Shown: piece after piece, positions 55,402 to 64,000 of the stretch
How positions within the stretch are numbered: position 1 is the first letter of the stretch
Layout of the letters: the number at the start of each line of letters is the position of its first letter
The notes under the pieces: generated by a model
The model's database searches: none
Told to the model about the DNA's origin: nothing
The model's input: only the letters and a program-made list of their open reading frames with translations
Assembly (NCBI RefSeq): GCF_030253575.1
Contig: NC_080567.1
Coordinates: 29,028,501 to 29,092,500, forward strand
Length of the DNA stretch: 64,000 bases
Reading direction: 5' to 3'
Source of the DNA: Rhododendron vialii
Taxonomy: Eukaryota; Streptophyta; Magnoliopsida; Ericales; Ericaceae
Made by a program: the position numbers and the translations under genes

Positions 55402-56361
55402 GAAAAAAATTGAAATGGTTCTTGTAGTTTAGTGTTTGTATCAATTTGGTCCCTACAGTTTGAATTAACTCGATTTACACTTTGTAGTTTCATTTTGTTT
55501 CAACTTGATCCAATTACTAACTGCCGTTAGACTCCGTTAACCCCAGATACGAATGGGCCCCTTTTTTAGGGTTAAAATCGTAATCTGTCATTATCCTCTT
55601 ACCTTAATATACATCTGAACCAAAACACAGGGCCTCATTGTTCCATTCTCCTCTTTTTTTTCACGACTTTCATTCTCCATTTGTCGTGCCCAGGATTTTA
55701 CCTTCGATCGAAATGTGTCTTGTTCGCCTTCGGGGGGAAGGAGTGAGAGGGATTAGGGCCTGAATAAGTGATCCGATTCCTATGGATTGCGACGTGGTTC
55801 TTGAAAAGAAAGGAAAAATGAGAAGTTTTGTGTTCTATAAAAGAGATTTGGATATTTTTGAAAAATGTTTGACTTTTAGAAAATGAAGTGAGTTTTATTT
55901 TCAAAAGGGACCGAGCTTTCATCAAGCTGCTTGCATATCTCCGGGTAAACGAGAATCAGGTCTGGCCATAGCTCAGGCCACAAAAGAGGTTTAGAAAATC
56001 ACTTATCTCCATCGGGCATAAAGTTCAGGTGTGCTTGGTCACCTCTTAAATATCGAAAGAATAATTCAAGTATTTTAGAAAAAAGAACACCGGCCAGAGA
56101 ACCCGATTTTTAGAAAAAAGTTACTTTGTTTTGCTTTTTAGGAAAATGCTTTAGGTATGTGAGGTTCGAGAAGAAAGGGTTCAGTAATTCACTAGAAAAA
56201 GAGACTCATTTGTGTCTAGGGTTAACAGAGGCTAACGACAGTTAGTAATTGGATCAAATTGAAACAAAATGAAAATTACAAGAGTGTAAATTAAATCAAT
56301 TCAAACTGCAGAAATCAAGTTGACACAAATACTGAACTACATGGACCATTTCGGTTTTTTT
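55402..56361. mobile_element. Non-autonomous element with about 150-bp terminal inverted repeats
   Basis: 55402-55550 and 56218-56361 are inverted copies (GAAATGG, CAATTTGGTCCCTACAGTTTGAATT, GTTTCAACTTGATCCAATTA, GTTAGACTCCGTTAACCC) with about 80 percent identity. About 0.65 kb of interior has no transposase. Long TIRs suggest a Mutator derivative. No clear target duplication seen. Confidence 0.7.
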
Positions 56362-57673
56362 GACTAAAACAAAACGGAATACCCGAAGAATGGTTTAACA
56401 TTTTTTAGGGGAGTCATTAAACGTTAGTGAAAACCCCCCTCGCTGAGCCAAAAAACACATTCGCCGATAGAAGACCTTTATTATGCCAAAAACATAGAAT
56501 GAGACAATACTACAGGGATCAGTTGGTCCAACCGTTAGTCTCAAAGCCTTCGGCCTGCCATTCAATGGGTTTGGGCCTATACTTTGGGCTAAGGTGAAAA
56601 GATGGAAGTTTGGGCTTGATTGGGCCATCAGATGCCAAGAAAAGTGATGATTGGCCTATAGTGAGATGAAATGGGCCAAAGAATTTGAAGTGGGTTAGTC
56701 GGGTCCGGACCGGGTGATTCGAAGCTGTGCGGTTGGCGACCGGTAATATAGTTACACTACGTGACTAATTCCGATTCAATCTAAACCAACATTACAAATC
56801 GAAAACATTCCAAATGAATAGATCACTTACAATACTAGGCAATTGAATGTATGGAAATTGCGATCCTTCTAAACAAAGCCCTATCGTGTATGGTGCTGAC
56901 TTGGGCCGATTTACAGCTCAAGAACTTGCTACAACTAGTTAGGTCAGACCAAGAAAAACTCCAGAAATTTTCATTTGTTGGGAGAAAAACAACTCTATTT
57001 CTCGTTAGCTTTTAAATCATTGATCCCTCCTCATCTTCAATGTACTGGATTCAAGGGTCCTATGAGGGTTCAATTAACTTTGTTCCTCTCGTCCTCTGTT
57101 TGAGTGACAACAAAATCACATACCAATTACCAAATTTGCAATAAATAAATAAAAAAAAACCCCTATTTGCTTGCATGGTTAACCAACAACTTTTGACCAA
57201 CTTTTTCTGTCAAACTTTCCTCCTCTCTTCACTTTTCAGTGCCATCTATACCAAAATTCCCGAGAGAGGAGAAAATTCAGAAAGTCTTGCCCCCACCACT
57301 TTGTTTTACCGCTTTCTCCACCGCTCTCAATCTCACAATCCAAAAGTGTTTCGGACGGTCTGAATTTTAAAAGACTTTTTCAGAGAAATTCGAACTGTTG
57401 ACGGACGTGAAATTGAGCGCTTCGGTAGGCACCGCTGGAGAAAATTCATGGTTCCTGAAGGAGAAAAAAGAACATCAGTTGATGATAGTGGGCTTGGTGG
57501 TGAATTATGAGACTGCTAATTTATTTATGCTGTATAATTGCTTTCTAAAAGCACTCGATTCGTGGACATGATCCATTGATTTTTTTTTCCCCTTGTGAGT
57601 TGTGATGGTGATGATGGTATGCACATGCCACTGGTAGCTTTAGATCAGTAGTTCAAAATAATACTAGCAAAGT
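56362..57673. other. Non-genic region
   Basis: No gene recognised. The part 57170-57370 has a 62-codon frame without a domain. Confidence 0.5.
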
Positions 57674-57803
57674 CCAAGACCTTGTTCATTTGAAGGTTTT
57701 GAGGGAGACTTTTGAAAATAATGATTGGAAAAAGATATATAGAGAAAATTTATTGGAGACCGTGTTCAGAGAATTTGAATCTTCCAAATGAACAAGGTCT
57801 TGG
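57674..57803. mobile_element. 130-bp MITE
   Basis: CCAAGACCTTGTTCATTTGAAG and the reverse complement of CTTCCAAATGAACAAGGTCTTGG form a 22-bp inverted pair with one indel; AGT on both sides may be a 3-bp target duplication. No coding. Confidence 0.75.
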
Positions 57804-59389
57804 AGTTCCTAGCTTAATGTTTCGGGTTCAAGTTTTCATAGCAGTTTGGTGAGGCTAAACATACTCTTTCACATCTGTAATATGCGGTGGGAGTCGTGGG
57901 ACCTTAGATTCAGACCCAACATAAGTTGTGTGGTGGGTCCCCTGCAGATGACTCTTATGATGCCGAGAGCAATAATCTTTGGCAAATATGTGGAATAGCC
58001 TATCTACATATCCGTTTTCAAAACTACACCCAAAATAACTGCAAAAGATATATCAGGTTCTATTATTACTTTAAAGCCATTCATTTTGTTTGGTTGAGTT
58101 TTTAGAAAGTTATTTTTGAGAGTTGGAGTGGTAATAAGTGGCGAGAGATAGAGAGAAAGATTTATTGAAAACTGTGCCGAGAGTTGAAAGTTACTCTATT
58201 GATTTTTTTAAAAGCTCATCTTAGAATATTAGTAATAAAATGAAAATTCATAATGGTCGTATATCGCAGATACGATTGCGGCATTCATTTATGATTCATG
58301 TTTAAAAGGAAAAAAAAACATTGACATACGAAACCAAAATCTAGTTCGTTTACAGTGTTGTGATATTCGTCTTTACAAATGTATTCCGATAATGTAACAA
58401 TTGATATCGAATTTATATAATTCTCAAGAAGATTAATGCTTTTAAAAAAAGAAGTGTCTTTAAATTAACAACAAAATAAAACATCGCGGAGAGGTTTGGG
58501 TTGCGCGGTCACGTCCAATTGTAGCTCGGTTGTAGAACTGTTTTTCGGTTATAAAAATAAAAAATAAAAACATCCAGGAACAGATCGAATCCATTTTTTA
58601 AACGTTGGGTCATGCTTTTGGGTTCCTTAATATAGTAAAGGAGCATCGTCTGAGTCGAAAGCCACAAAGACTCCCACTTGTATCCCAAACAACAGACAGC
58701 GCAATCGCCAGTTATGCTTTAAGAAAGAAAAACTAGCTACCACCCATGGACTTGCCCCAGCGGAAAGCACTTGGCTTTGCCCCAAAGTAGGCAGGGTTGG
58801 TACCTGCTGAATCCCGTAGCCGGGCCGTGGTGGCTGTTGGTCAACCAGAGGTTTGCGCTTTAGAGTGGGGTCCAATCAGTAATTCCTCTGTGGGGTAGTT
58901 CTTTCGTCAACAAAGAAAAAAAAAAGAAGAAAAACTAGCTAGAAGCTATCACACCACATATATGATTTTTACACTGATAAGTGATCACATTCCATTGAGC
59001 GCCGTTCATGACGGGGGCTTCGCAGTCGGCAAATTTTTGTTGAGATTAAAACATACGCGGTTATCCTGACGACTCGGAAAGGTGTGGTCTGGCTTCACAG
59101 CACTGCTGGGACTGCAAACAAACCGAGTTGCTCATGAGCAGCTCGAGGGTCAACTAGCTTTAGGTAATCGAGTCAAGCTTGAGCTCGATTTTTAGGCTTG
59201 TGTAGTAAATGACTTGAGCTCAATATTCTAAAACTCGGCTCGAGTCGAAAAAGCTTGGCTCATTGCCTAGGCTCGATCAGAAAATAGTTGGACTCGGTCC
59301 GTCAAGGGATCGACCCTCAATTTTTAGGTTGTGTTCTTTAAGACTTAATTTAAACTTAACTTAATTTTTAATTCAATCCATTCTTCTAA
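57804..59389. other. Non-genic region
   Basis: No gene recognised. GAGCTCGAGTCAAGCTTGAGCTCG-like words at 59140-59280 look like a dispersed repeat. Confidence 0.5.
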
Positions 59390-59620
59390 CTTAACTTATT
59401 TTCCATCCTTACATTTTTTGATAAGTCAATCCTTAAACTTAACTTATATTGTAATTGTGTGTGTGTTAGGCAATTAAATTTAAGTTTAAAAGAATAGATG
59501 AACTTAACTTATTTTCATTTAAATTCTAAAACGAAGGAAAAATAAGTTAAGTGTAAAAGAATGCAGCCTTAGGTTCGTTTAGTAATCGAGCTAAACTGAG
59601 TCAAGCTCGAACACTATAAC
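59390..59620. repeat. Local duplication, unit 1 left part
   Basis: About 230 bp (ACTTAACTTATATTGTAATTG, GTGTGTTAGGCAATTAAATTT, ACGAAGGAAAAATAAG) repeats with more than 90 percent identity at 60145-60378. It ends in ACTATAAC (59613-59620) followed by ACCACAAAGCTTGACT, the undisturbed version of the hAT insertion site at 60371-61694. Confidence 0.9.
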
Positions 59621-60140
59621 ACCACAAAGCTTGACTTGTTTGCCCTCCTAGGCACTGCTAAACCAACGTAATCCAAGACCTTTGCGATTTGGAGAAATTG
59701 AATTAGGGCTTAATTGGGCAGGATTTGTGATCGCCGGATCCGGATCACAAATCCGGCCCATTTTCTGAACAGATATTCCATGGGGTGCTGTTGCCACTTG
59801 CCAGATACTGCCTCCCCAAAAAATAGGCTGAGGACCACCCCAGGGGAACGCGGCATGTGGAGTGGAGGAATCCCGATCAATAGTCACCCGTGAAAACGAT
59901 TTCGCTCCCCAATACTTTCCAGTACTGCAAGTCTGCTCCCACCGCTGTGCTGTGTTTCATCGCTCTTCCAACCGCAGAGCTCAATCTCATCGTTCATATC
60001 GACTTTTGGTAATTAATGGTTCAAATTTTAAAAGGACTCTTCTAGGGAATCTCATCGTTCATATCGACTTTTGGTAATTAATGGTTCAAATTTTAAAAGA
60101 ACTCTTCTAGGGACCCTGAAAATGTTTTTAAAAATCTAGA
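59621..60140. repeat. Local duplication, unit 1 right part
   Basis: ACCACAAAGCTTGACTTG through GGATCACAAATCCGGCCC, TAGGCTGAGGACCACCCC and GTCACCCGTGAAAACGATTT is repeated at 61695-62115 and, after a MITE, at 62507-62660. A 65-bp tandem duplication at 59983-60112 (ATCTCATCGTTCATATCGAC) is private to this unit. Palindromic GGATCCGGATC occurs in both. No gene. Confidence 0.88.
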
Positions 60141-60144
60141 GCCT

Positions 60145-60378
60145 CTAATTTAACTTATTTCCCATCTTTTTTTTTTTGATAAGTTAATCCTTAAACTTAA
60201 CTTATATTGTAATTGTGTGTGTGTTAGGCAATTAAATTTAAGTTTAGAATAATAGATGAACTTAACTTATTTTCATTTAAATTCTAAAACGAAGGAAAAA
60301 TAAGTTAAGTGTAAAATAACGCAGCCTTAGGTTCGTTTAGTAATCGAGCTAAACTGAGTTGAGCTCGAACACTATAAC
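60145..60378. repeat. Local duplication, unit 2 left part
   Basis: Second copy of 59390-59620, ending in ACTATAAC (60371-60378), the left target-site copy of the hAT element. Confidence 0.9.
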
Positions 60379-61686
60379 CAGGGCCGGGCCAAGGGTTTTG
60401 AGTGCCCAAGGCCAAATTAAAAAAAGTGTGCCCCTAATACATAACAATTTTTACAGTAACGATCAAAATACGAGAAAGCCAAACCAATATAAAATTTATA
60501 CTATTTATTACATACGAACACAAAAATACAAAGTCTTCAAGATCTCACACAAATTATCTGAGTTGTTTAATTTGTTCAAAATATTTTTTGAAGGGTTTCC
60601 AGGAAAAATCACTTCAGCCGGATATCAATAAGTACTTGATCTTTGCGTTTTCTTTTTTGGTCTCTACTTATATAGATCAAAAAAATATTGTATAGATCAC
60701 GCACTTACCGATGTCTGAGTGAATTAATTTTTATAGGGACCCTTCAAAAAATGTTGTGAACAAATTGCAAGGTTCACAATATTTGTGTGGGCCATCAAAA
60801 TAGGTCTCATACAAGGAGGTGTACACGTGGTGTACCCATACCAATTTTGTCAGAACAATATACTGCTCAGATGGTGGGATTATTAAAATGTAAGGACTTT
60901 TTTTTGGTCTTCATTCAAATTTTTTTCCTATTTGTGAGTTTCGCATCAAACTTTTGTGATTTATTGATTTGTTTTTGCGAGATGAATCAAAAAAAAAACA
61001 TAAAATTTGGATCGAAACTCGTAATTTTTTAAAAAATACAAAAATAGAAGTCAAAAAGTTGTATTTTTTGACTTATTTTTTTATTTTATAAAAAAAATTA
61101 TGATTTTGATCAATATTGTTTTTTACTTTTTCAATCTCTCTTGTTGAGATGAATCAATAAGTCACAAAAGTTTAACGCAAAACTAACAAATACGGAAAAA
61201 AAATTAAATAGAAAAAATAATCCTAACTTTTTAATCAAAACCTACCAAATCAATCCTAGTTTACTATGTTTTCCTTTTTACCACAGTAGTAATAGCTGTG
61301 CACGTGTTTTTCCAGGGCAACCAAAGCAATAGCTGAGCTATCACCTATTGATCGGTGGGGCGGAAAAGAGAGTTTTCCATGTGAGCCGGACATAATTTAT
61401 TCTCGTGGAAAAAACGTGTAAGAGCTTTGGTTTTCTTTTTCTTTTTTCGATTAGTTCTCTGATTTACAAAAATGCCATCGAGTTTTTGGGTCATAGTTTT
61501 TGGGCATTTATTTTCATGTTGGGCTTTTATTTGCATGTTGGATGGGCATTTTTTTTTATGGTATTGGGATAAAAAAGAGTCCTACTCAAATCTATATACT
61601 AAAAAAATTGAAATGCCCCAAAAATTGAACATTTTTAGGGTGCCCAAGTTCCAGGCCTCTTGGGCCTTGGGGTTGGGCCGGTCCTG
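60379..61686. mobile_element. 1308-bp non-autonomous hAT-like element
   Basis: Ends CAGGGCCGGGCC and GGCCGGTCCTG are short inverted repeats of hAT style, extended by AAGG...GCCCAAGGCC against GGGCCTTGG. An exact 8-bp duplication ACTATAAC flanks it (60371-60378 and 61687-61694), the hAT hallmark, and the paralogous site at 59613-59620 has a single ACTATAAC. The interior is AT-rich without a transposase. Confidence 0.9.
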
Positions 61687-61742
61687 ACTATAACACCACA
61701 AAGCTTGACTCGTTTGCCCTCCTAGGCACCGCTAAACTTCAA

Positions 61743-61875
61743 GGGAAAATGACGGTAATGACGTATTTTGATAATTAATATCTGTCAAGGATATTTTCAG
61801 TATTAATAAATGCTCTTAGCATATCTTTAACAGATATTAATTATTAAAACACGTCCTGAGCCGTCATTTTTCCAA
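61743..61875. mobile_element. 133-bp Mutator-type MITE
   Basis: Inverted ends GGGAAAATGACGG and CCGTCATTTTTCC, with inner arms GATAATTAATATCTGT and ACAGATATTAATTATTAAAA, are flanked by the exact 9-bp duplication AAACTTCAA (61734-61742 and 61876-61884). Nine bp is the Mutator-superfamily target length. Confidence 0.85.
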
Positions 61876-62125
61876 AAACTTCAACATAATCCAGGACCTT
61901 TGCGAAATTGGATTTGGAGAAATTGAATTGGGGCTTAATCGGGCCGGATCCGGATCACAAATCCGGCCCATTTTCTGAACAGATATACTATGGGGTGCTG
62001 TTGCCAGATGCTGCCTCCCCCAAAAAATAGGCTGAGGACCACCCCCGGGGGGAACGCGGCATGTGGAGTTGAGGAATCCCGATCAATAGTCACCCGTGAA
62101 AACGATTTCCCTCCTCAAGACTCGG

Positions 62126-62500
62126 TTAGAGCAAGTTTATCAGTTATTAGCAAAAAAAACTCATGAACAGTGCACATTTTTCATTTTATCTATTCATATT
62201 TCTTTCAACACTACACCAACACTATCTATTTAACCTATTCTCTATTAAAATATACAATCTTTTCCTTTATTCTATTATTATAATATGAGAGAGAGAGGGG
62301 GGAGAGAGAGAGAGAGAGAGTTAAATAATCAAAAAATAGGATTCCTAATGAACAGTGGTGAGGCATTAATACCGAACCAATACTTGGCAGCTATTTTACC
62401 TCCCCTGTTTTCCTCCTCTGCTACAACCTCTTTTTTCTGTTCTTCTTCGGTAAATTAGCTAAAATTGTCATTTTAACTCCTTTGGTAAACTTGCTCTTAG
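62126..62500. mobile_element. MITE of the TTAGAGCAAGTTTAT family, copy 1
   Basis: Ends TTAGAGCAAGTTTAT and TAAACTTGCTCTTA are inverted; the interior has CACTACACCAACACTATCTATTT and a GA microsatellite (about 62287-62320). It interrupts the duplicated unit between CTCCTCAA and TACTTTCC. Confidence 0.75.
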
Positions 62501-63015
62501 TTTATTACTTTCCAGTACTGCAAGTCTGCTACCATCGCTGTGTTTCACCACTCTTTCAATCGCAGCGCTAATCTCATCGTCCATCTTGACTTTTAGTAAT
62601 TAATGATCCGAATTTTAAAAGAACTCTTTTAGGGACCCTGAAAATGTTTTAAAAATCTGGACCGTCTAAAACACTTTTAAACGGTGAGATTTAGACCAAT
62701 AGAAGAATGGTGAAACAAAGCGGTGGAGGTTGACTTTTTGCTTCCAATAACACTCCACCATACACTTCTGCTACATCCACCGCACCATTCCCAACTGCTC
62801 TATGTGGGGTCCACTCTGGGCCCAACAAAAATAAAAAAAAATACTCATAAATTTCAAAATATTTTTTTAGGAGATCTTCTAAAAAAATCAACCAAATCGT
62901 ATATCGGTAGGTATGTTTTTTAAATTCGTAAGAACAAAACTGAACAGTAGAATCCAGAATGGACCCCACATGAAATAGTGAAAATAGTGCGGTGATCCTA
63001 GACTGAATGTCACCA

Positions 63016-63391
63016 TAAGAGCAAATTTATCAGCAGAGCCAAACAACAAAACTAAGCTACTTACCTATGGAAAGGGACAAAACCAACTTGCAGCGGATGA
63101 GGCAAAGGGAGATGTTAAATACATCCGTGAACAGTGCTTAGTCTCCTTTACCGATCCACTGTTCACTTTGAAACAAATTTTTTCCTTCCTTTTTCTCCCT
63201 CTCTCCAACAGTACGTAGTCATACATCCATAAACAGTATATATTCATCCGTGAACAGTAATAATATTTTATTAAAAAATAAGTTAAACAGATAGCATTGA
63301 TGTAGTGTTAATAGAAAAATAAATAGGTAAAATAAAAATTATACATTGCTCGCTAGTTTTTTTTACCTAACAACAGGTGTACTTGCTCTAA
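63016..63391. mobile_element. MITE of the TTAGAGCAAGTTTAT family, copy 2, opposite orientation
   Basis: Starts TAAGAGCAAATTTATCAGC and ends GGTGTACTTGCTCTAA. The interior AACAGATAGCATTGATGTAGTG is the reverse complement type of copy 1, so the two elements, about 0.5 kb apart, lie in opposite orientation. Confidence 0.7.
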
Positions 63392-63600
63392 TACCAATCA
63401 CACCCCGCGACACAAATTGTGTTGTGTGGCTTTACATGATTGGTGATTGAAGAACAAAATTGCTACCACCAATCATCCATAATCTCTAAATTAAGGCCTT
63501 CGGTAATAAATGATCTATCCATCTGATCGTCCCACGGCCCAATATATGTGCCAATAAACGTCCTTGGTTTCTGTATTTTGTAGTAGCGCTGAAGTCTGAA

Positions 63601-63605
<5 letters not shown>

Positions 63606-63637
<32 letters not shown>
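63606..63637. repeat. CT microsatellite in the MMT promoter
   Basis: Pure TC run of about 32 bp, followed by a second shorter run at 63685-63701 in the 5'UTR. Confidence 0.85.
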
Positions 63638-63639
<2 letters not shown>

Positions 63640-63653
63640 CTATGGAAGGAATG

Positions 63654-63660
63654 TATAAAT
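63654..63660 (+). promoter_or_regulatory. TATA box of the MMT gene
   Basis: TATAAAT lies 56-62 bp upstream of the ATG, leaving room for a short CT-rich leader, a usual plant core-promoter layout. Position-based inference. Confidence 0.6.
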
Positions 63661-63715
63661 TCGCAGACAATCATACTTCTTGAATCTCTCTCTCTCTCTC
63701 TATCCGTGAATTGTA

Positions 63716-63959
63716 ATGGCAGCCAAGGGTTTGTGGGGATCCATGGACGACTTCTTGAATCAGTGCAAACAGTCGGGCGACTCCGCTTACAGTGCGTTCC
63801 GATCACTGCTGGAGAGGCTCGAGGATCCGAATACCCGGCCCGAAGCCCGGATCTTCTTATCGGATCTCCAGAAACGGTTCGCCACCAAGGAAGCCTCCGA
63901 CGAGTGCCTCCAGACCTTCCATTTCCTCATCCAAGACATCTATATTGAGCAATACGAAG
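63716..63959 (+). CDS. Methionine S-methyltransferase, exon 1 (gene runs off the window)
   Basis: The ATG begins a frame of 81 codons ending at a GT donor (GAAG/GTCTCT). The peptide includes SMDDFLNQCKQSGDSAYSAF, LLERLEDPNTRPEARIFLSD, LQKRF and TFHFLIQDIYIEQYE, which I recognise as the conserved N-terminus of plant methionine S-methyltransferase, the cytosolic enzyme that makes S-methylmethionine from methionine and SAM. The SAM-binding and aminotransferase-like domains lie beyond the right edge. GC-richer than its surroundings, as expected for a conserved housekeeping gene. Confidence 0.88.
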
Positions 63960-64000
63960 GTCTCTCTCTCGTTCCAATTTTTCAATTCCTTTTAAGCATA

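Larger units (their letters stand above)
61695..62660. repeat. Local duplication, unit 2 right part
   Basis: Follows 59621-60140 but is interrupted by a 133-bp MITE (61743-61875) and by an about 375-bp MITE (62126-62500). Unit 1 shows the uninterrupted state at both places. Confidence 0.85.

Noticed and set aside
1-64000. CRISPR array, bacterial operon or viral genome
   Set aside because: Spliced plant genes throughout; the direct repeats are microsatellites, coding repeats or duplicated transposons.

Overview
This is nuclear DNA of a dicot plant. The grounds are spliced genes with GT-AG introns, three TIR-NBS-LRR (TNL) immune-receptor loci (a class missing from grasses), NAC, F-box and FAR1/MULE families, and many plant DNA transposons and MITEs. 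I cannot fix the genus from sequence alone.

Left part (1-30.4 kb): a NAC-gene array built by segmental duplication. Copy A (1 to about 5.1 kb) and copy B (about 12.0-17.3 kb) are near-identical blocks, each with a single-exon NAC-like gene on the minus strand whose C-terminus is made of about 59-residue acidic tandem repeats. Between them lies TNL1 (8.1-12.0 kb), a dead TNL gene. It is broken by a 468-bp solo LTR with an exact 5-bp target duplication inside the TIR exon and by an 8-nt deletion in the GLPL motif. A third NAC copy (18.1-19.7 kb) has premature stops. Its upstream region is split by an 8.8-kb Mutator-like element (19943-28758), and the homologous flank resumes at 28.76 kb. Copies A and B supply the paralogous empty site. 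The element has roughly 0.7-0.8-kb inverted arms, an apparently intact FAR1-type MULE transposase (776 aa, D-D-E, SWIM, zinc knuckle), a minus-strand GRF-zinc-finger/coiled-coil/TM gene with an in-frame stop, and WG/GW-repeat coding fragments (Argonaute-hook-like) in both arms.

Middle part (30.4-49 kb): about 4 kb of AT-rich non-genic DNA, then TNL2 (35.66-39.79 kb, five exons, 1169 aa, open throughout but with an unusual TIR domain), a 5'-truncated FMO1-like monooxygenase pseudogene (40.7-42.8 kb), a palindromic foldback element, and TNL3 (44.8-48.4 kb). TNL3 is truncated mid-LRR, carries an RNase H-type retroelement remnant in intron 1 and leaves a decayed C-JID exon downstream.

Right part (49-64 kb): an F-box/FBA gene on the minus strand (49.8-51.2 kb), long non-genic DNA with several MITEs and a TIR element, a local duplication at 59.4-62.7 kb in which one copy received a 1.3-kb hAT-like element (8-bp TSD) and a 133-bp Mutator-type MITE, and at the right edge the first exon of a methionine S-methyltransferase gene.

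Overall this is a fast-changing immune-gene cluster. Of the three TNLs only TNL2 looks full length, and the neighbouring NAC array and transposons record many datable insertion and duplication events.
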